From: Rhodospirillales bacterium
Lineage (GTDB): Bacteria > Pseudomonadota > Alphaproteobacteria > Rhodospirillales > JASLLV01
NCBI GenBank assembly: GCA_030754475.1
Contig: JASMAE010000069.1
Coordinates: 1 to 7,066, forward strand
Direction of reading: 5' to 3'
DNA length: 7,066 bases
Below are positions 5,369 to 7,066 of the stretch, one piece after another; the stretch's first letter is position 1; each line of letters starts with the position of its first letter. Under the pieces are notes generated by a model. That model was not told where the DNA came from and made no database searches. It saw nothing but the letters and a program-made list of their open reading frames with translations. A program made the translations under genes and the position numbers.

Positions 5369-5965
5369 ATGAAGGAAGACGTGCAAATTCGATCGGCCCG
5401 GCTCGAGGATTGCGCCGACATCGCGAGGTTGTTTCTCATCTCGTCGGAGGGACTCGCCGAATACATCTGGTCGCGTATCGATCTGCCTGGACTGTCGACT
5501 ATCGAAATCGGCGCGCGCCGGTATGCGCGCGAAGGAACGACGTTCTCGTACGAGAACTGCCTCGTGGCCGATCGCGCGGGCGATGTGCTGGGCATGGTGC
5601 ACGGTTTTCCCATGGAGGCACAATCGGCGGACAGCGACGATTCCCCAGATCCGGTGCTCGCGCCCTACGCCGAGCTCGAGGACATTGGCAGCTTTTACCT
5701 CTCGGGCGTCGCGCTCTACCCCCAATACCGCGGCCTGGGGATCGGGACCCGATTGCTCGACGCTGCCCGTGACCGGGCGCGCGCATTGGGTCTTGAGCGC
5801 CTGAGCCTGATCTGTTTCGAACGCAACCAACAGGCCACGCGGTTGTACCTGCGGCTCGGTTATGTGGAAATCGACCGCCGAGCGATCGTTTCGCATCCCG
5901 CCTTGCGCTATCGGGACGGCGATGCGGTGCTGCTCGTGCGCCCGCTCGATAGGCCGGGGGCATAA
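5369..5965 (+). CDS. GNAT-family N-acetyltransferase
   Basis: A 198-residue soluble acetyltransferase that moves an acetyl group from acetyl-CoA to an amine. The N-terminal strand and helix read QIRSARLEDCADIARLF (6-22); the central strand is CLVADRAGDVLGMVHGF (64-80). Motif A, which binds CoA pyrophosphate, is LSGVALYPQYRGLGIGTRLL (111-130) with R121-x-x-G124-x-G126. Motif B is ERLSLICFERNQQATRLYLRLGYVE (143-167; quoted only for its N...A..LY..LGY pattern). I prefer ATG 5369, with GAGGG at 5359-5363 just upstream. A GTG at 5324 would add 15 residues encoded over the antisense permease remnant, so it is unlikely. Convergent with the right-edge hyuB. Such enzymes can modify proteins, polyamines, antibiotics or amino acids; the substrate cannot be told here. 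Confidence 0.9.
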   Translation: MKEDVQIRSARLEDCADIARLFLISSEGLAEYIWSRIDLPGLSTIEIGARRYAREGTTFSYENCLVADRAGDVLGMVHGFPMEAQSADSDDSPDPVLAPYAELEDIGSFYLSGVALYPQYRGLGIGTRLLDAARDRARALGLERLSLICFERNQQATRLYLRLGYVEIDRRAIVSHPALRYRDGDAVLLVRPLDRPGA

Positions 5966-6085
5966 AATCGGCCCGGCATTCGCGCAGCGACGGAAATAAC
6001 GTTGCGAAGCCGGTCGGGCCCGGCGCCAATATCGCGATCAGGCCGCCGGGCTCGCCAAAGACCGATTCCACGGCCGTGGCGAGGC
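5966..6085. other. Convergent spacer with no recognised gene
   Basis: Between the GNAT stop and the hyuB start relic there is a long minus-strand open frame (VESVFGEPGGLIAIL and onward from 6071) that continues antisense through the GNAT gene. I do not recognise it as a protein family. No terminator with a T-run is visible on either strand. Confidence 0.3.
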
Positions 6086-6127
6086 GTTGTCGGAGAGAAT
6101 CTCGAGGACGACCGGACCCGGGCGCAT
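6086..6127 (-). pseudogene. Relic of a hyuB 5' end (about 14 codons)
   Basis: From ATG 6127 the minus strand reads MRPGPVVLEILSDN, closely matching the starts of the other two HyuB proteins here (MRTDPVLLEILANK and MDPVLLEILANK). After that the frame departs from the family and stops within about 16 codons; no later family block is seen down to the GNAT stop at 5965. It begins 36 nt after the stop of the right-edge hyuB, the spacing of a tandem second gene. The short length makes chance similarity possible, but the position, start codon and order all fit a truncated paralogue. Confidence 0.45.
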
Positions 6128-6163
6128 CGCGCGCGTTGGCGCGTTCCGGGCCGCCGCGCTCGC

Positions 6164-7066
6164 TTACTGAGCGGCGCGGGCTGCGGTCTCCACCCCCGGC
6201 CGGGGCACATCCGCGAACGCCTCGGCGATCGCAGATCGAAGCCGCACGCGTATGGCCTCCGCATCCGTGATAACGTCCGTCAACGAGCGGCCGTCACCGC
6301 ACCGCGGCAAGTCCGGGATCGCGTCGGCGAAGATCCGCGCGCGCACCCGCGAGCGCTCAGAGACCGGCAGCGCGAACAGGCGCGCGTTCAGCGCGTTCAT
6401 GGTCGCGTCGTCGAACACGGACTCCCAGGCTTCGCGGTCGGGCCCGAAATCAAACTCGCCATGCACGTTGTCCTTGATCCGCCCGCCTCGCAACTTCGCG
6501 GTCGCCTTCTCGTCGACGACCCCATCGGCGATCACGACGCCGTAATCGCGCCTGGCGCCGTCGGCGGTCACGAAGTCGTAACGCACGTCGCGGAGCACGG
6601 CTTCGGGATCGCGCAGATACGGATCACCATACCCGCCGGCGCCCGGCAGCATGACGGTGATGGTGTCGCCGGCGTTAACGAGAATCTCCTCGATCTTGCC
6701 GAGCTCGTATTCGTCGTCGCGGCCTTGGTTGACGATGACCCGCATCAACTGCCCCGGCTTGCCGCCGCGAAATCCCCAGGCGGGGAAGCGCATGCGCTCC
6801 ATACCGACGCCGTAGATGGCGCCGCCGTCGCGCACGATCTCGATAGTGCAGGCCGCGGCGACGCCGCCCCGCCAACGGCCGGGACCGCCGGAATCGGGAA
6901 GCACGTCCCAATTGCGGACGATGACCCCGCACTCGCGTTCGACCACTTCGAGCGGGTTGTTGCTGAGGTTCGCGATCGTGGAATCGCGACCGTCCACCCC
7001 GTCATAGCCCTGGCCGTCGAGGCCGATGTAGGCGCCCATGCCGCCGCGAAGCTGCTGGATGACCGA
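6164..7066 (-). CDS. Hydantoinase B/oxoprolinase family protein, C-terminal 300 residues, runs off the right edge
   Basis: The frame is open from the right edge (SVIQQLRGGMGAY) to TAA at 6166-6164. It aligns end to end with residues 381-674 of the complete HyuB-like protein here: LRGGM.AY, GVDGRD (23-28), DSGGPGRWRGGV (58-69), MRFPAWGFRGGKPG, GAGGYGDPYLRDPEAV (142-157), DYGVVIADG and, in the C-terminal extension, EFDFGPDREAWESVFDDATM (204-223) with the shared ending AAQ. It is thus a diverged paralogue, not a recent duplicate. Compared with the central copy it has an extra four to five residues before GYDGVDGRD and a shorter loop near VVDEKA. It is convergent with the GNAT gene and is followed 36 nt later by a relic hyuB start. 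Its HyuA partner, if any, would lie beyond 7066. Substrate unknown. Confidence 0.92.
   Translation of the reverse strand, partial: SVIQQLRGGMGAYIGLDGQGYDGVDGRDSTIANLSNNPLEVVERECGVIVRNWDVLPDSGGPGRWRGGVAAACTIEIVRDGGAIYGVGMERMRFPAWGFRGGKPGQLMRVIVNQGRDDEYELGKIEEILVNAGDTITVMLPGAGGYGDPYLRDPEAVLRDVRYDFVTADGARRDYGVVIADGVVDEKATAKLRGGRIKDNVHGEFDFGPDREAWESVFDDATMNALNARLFALPVSERSRVRARIFADAIPDLPRCGDGRSLTDVITDAEAIRVRLRSAIAEAFADVPRPGVETAARAAQ

Noticed and set aside
5499..6071. Minus-strand 190-codon frame over the GNAT gene
   Set aside because: Mostly antisense to a well-supported acetyltransferase; the unshared start (VESVFGEPGG...) matches nothing I recognise.

Overview
The window is GC-rich DNA with the coding style of an alphaproteobacterium. 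Three things suggest this: the codon choice, the hydantoinase B / M20 catabolic gene content, and a dispersed intergenic repeat whose chance translation (MSALGHKRTY-type) I recall as common in that class. The taxonomic call is an inference. The window looks like an accessory catabolic region, much of it rearranged and decayed.

Layout. Three hydantoinase B / oxoprolinase (HyuB-like) genes lie on the minus strand: the first 70 codons of one at the left edge (1-211), a complete one (654-2678), and the last 300 codons of a third at the right edge (6164-7066). A fourth HyuB start appears to survive as about 14 codons at 6086-6127. Two intact genes lie on the plus strand: an M20D amidohydrolase (3450-4631) and a GNAT acetyltransferase (5369-5965). 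No HyuA partner is visible; it may lie outside the window.

The spaces between these genes are unusually rich in gene debris. 212-653 holds a promoter-like leader, one copy of a ~74-nt repeat and the last 68 codons of a TPR protein. 2679-3449 holds a good promoter for the central hyuB, a second repeat copy, a minus-strand end resembling a phage terminase (HDDLV), a plus-strand PDDEXK-nuclease-like small ORF and an unidentified protein tail. 4632-5368 holds a perfect 8-bp inverted repeat, the C-terminal end of a serine recombinase, a third repeat copy, a second copy of the left-hand hyuB leader in the opposite orientation, and the last ~20 codons of an OppC/DppC-type permease on the minus strand.

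Working together: HyuB proteins open cyclic amides or carboxylate substrates, and M20D enzymes remove acyl groups from amino acids. A role in salvage of cyclic or N-acylated amino acids, perhaps with a lost or displaced peptide transporter, is plausible but inferred. I see no defence system, CRISPR array, rRNA or tRNA. The most useful observations are the repeated promoter/leader segment, the three-copy repeat, and the relics showing that the locus was assembled and eroded by recombination.
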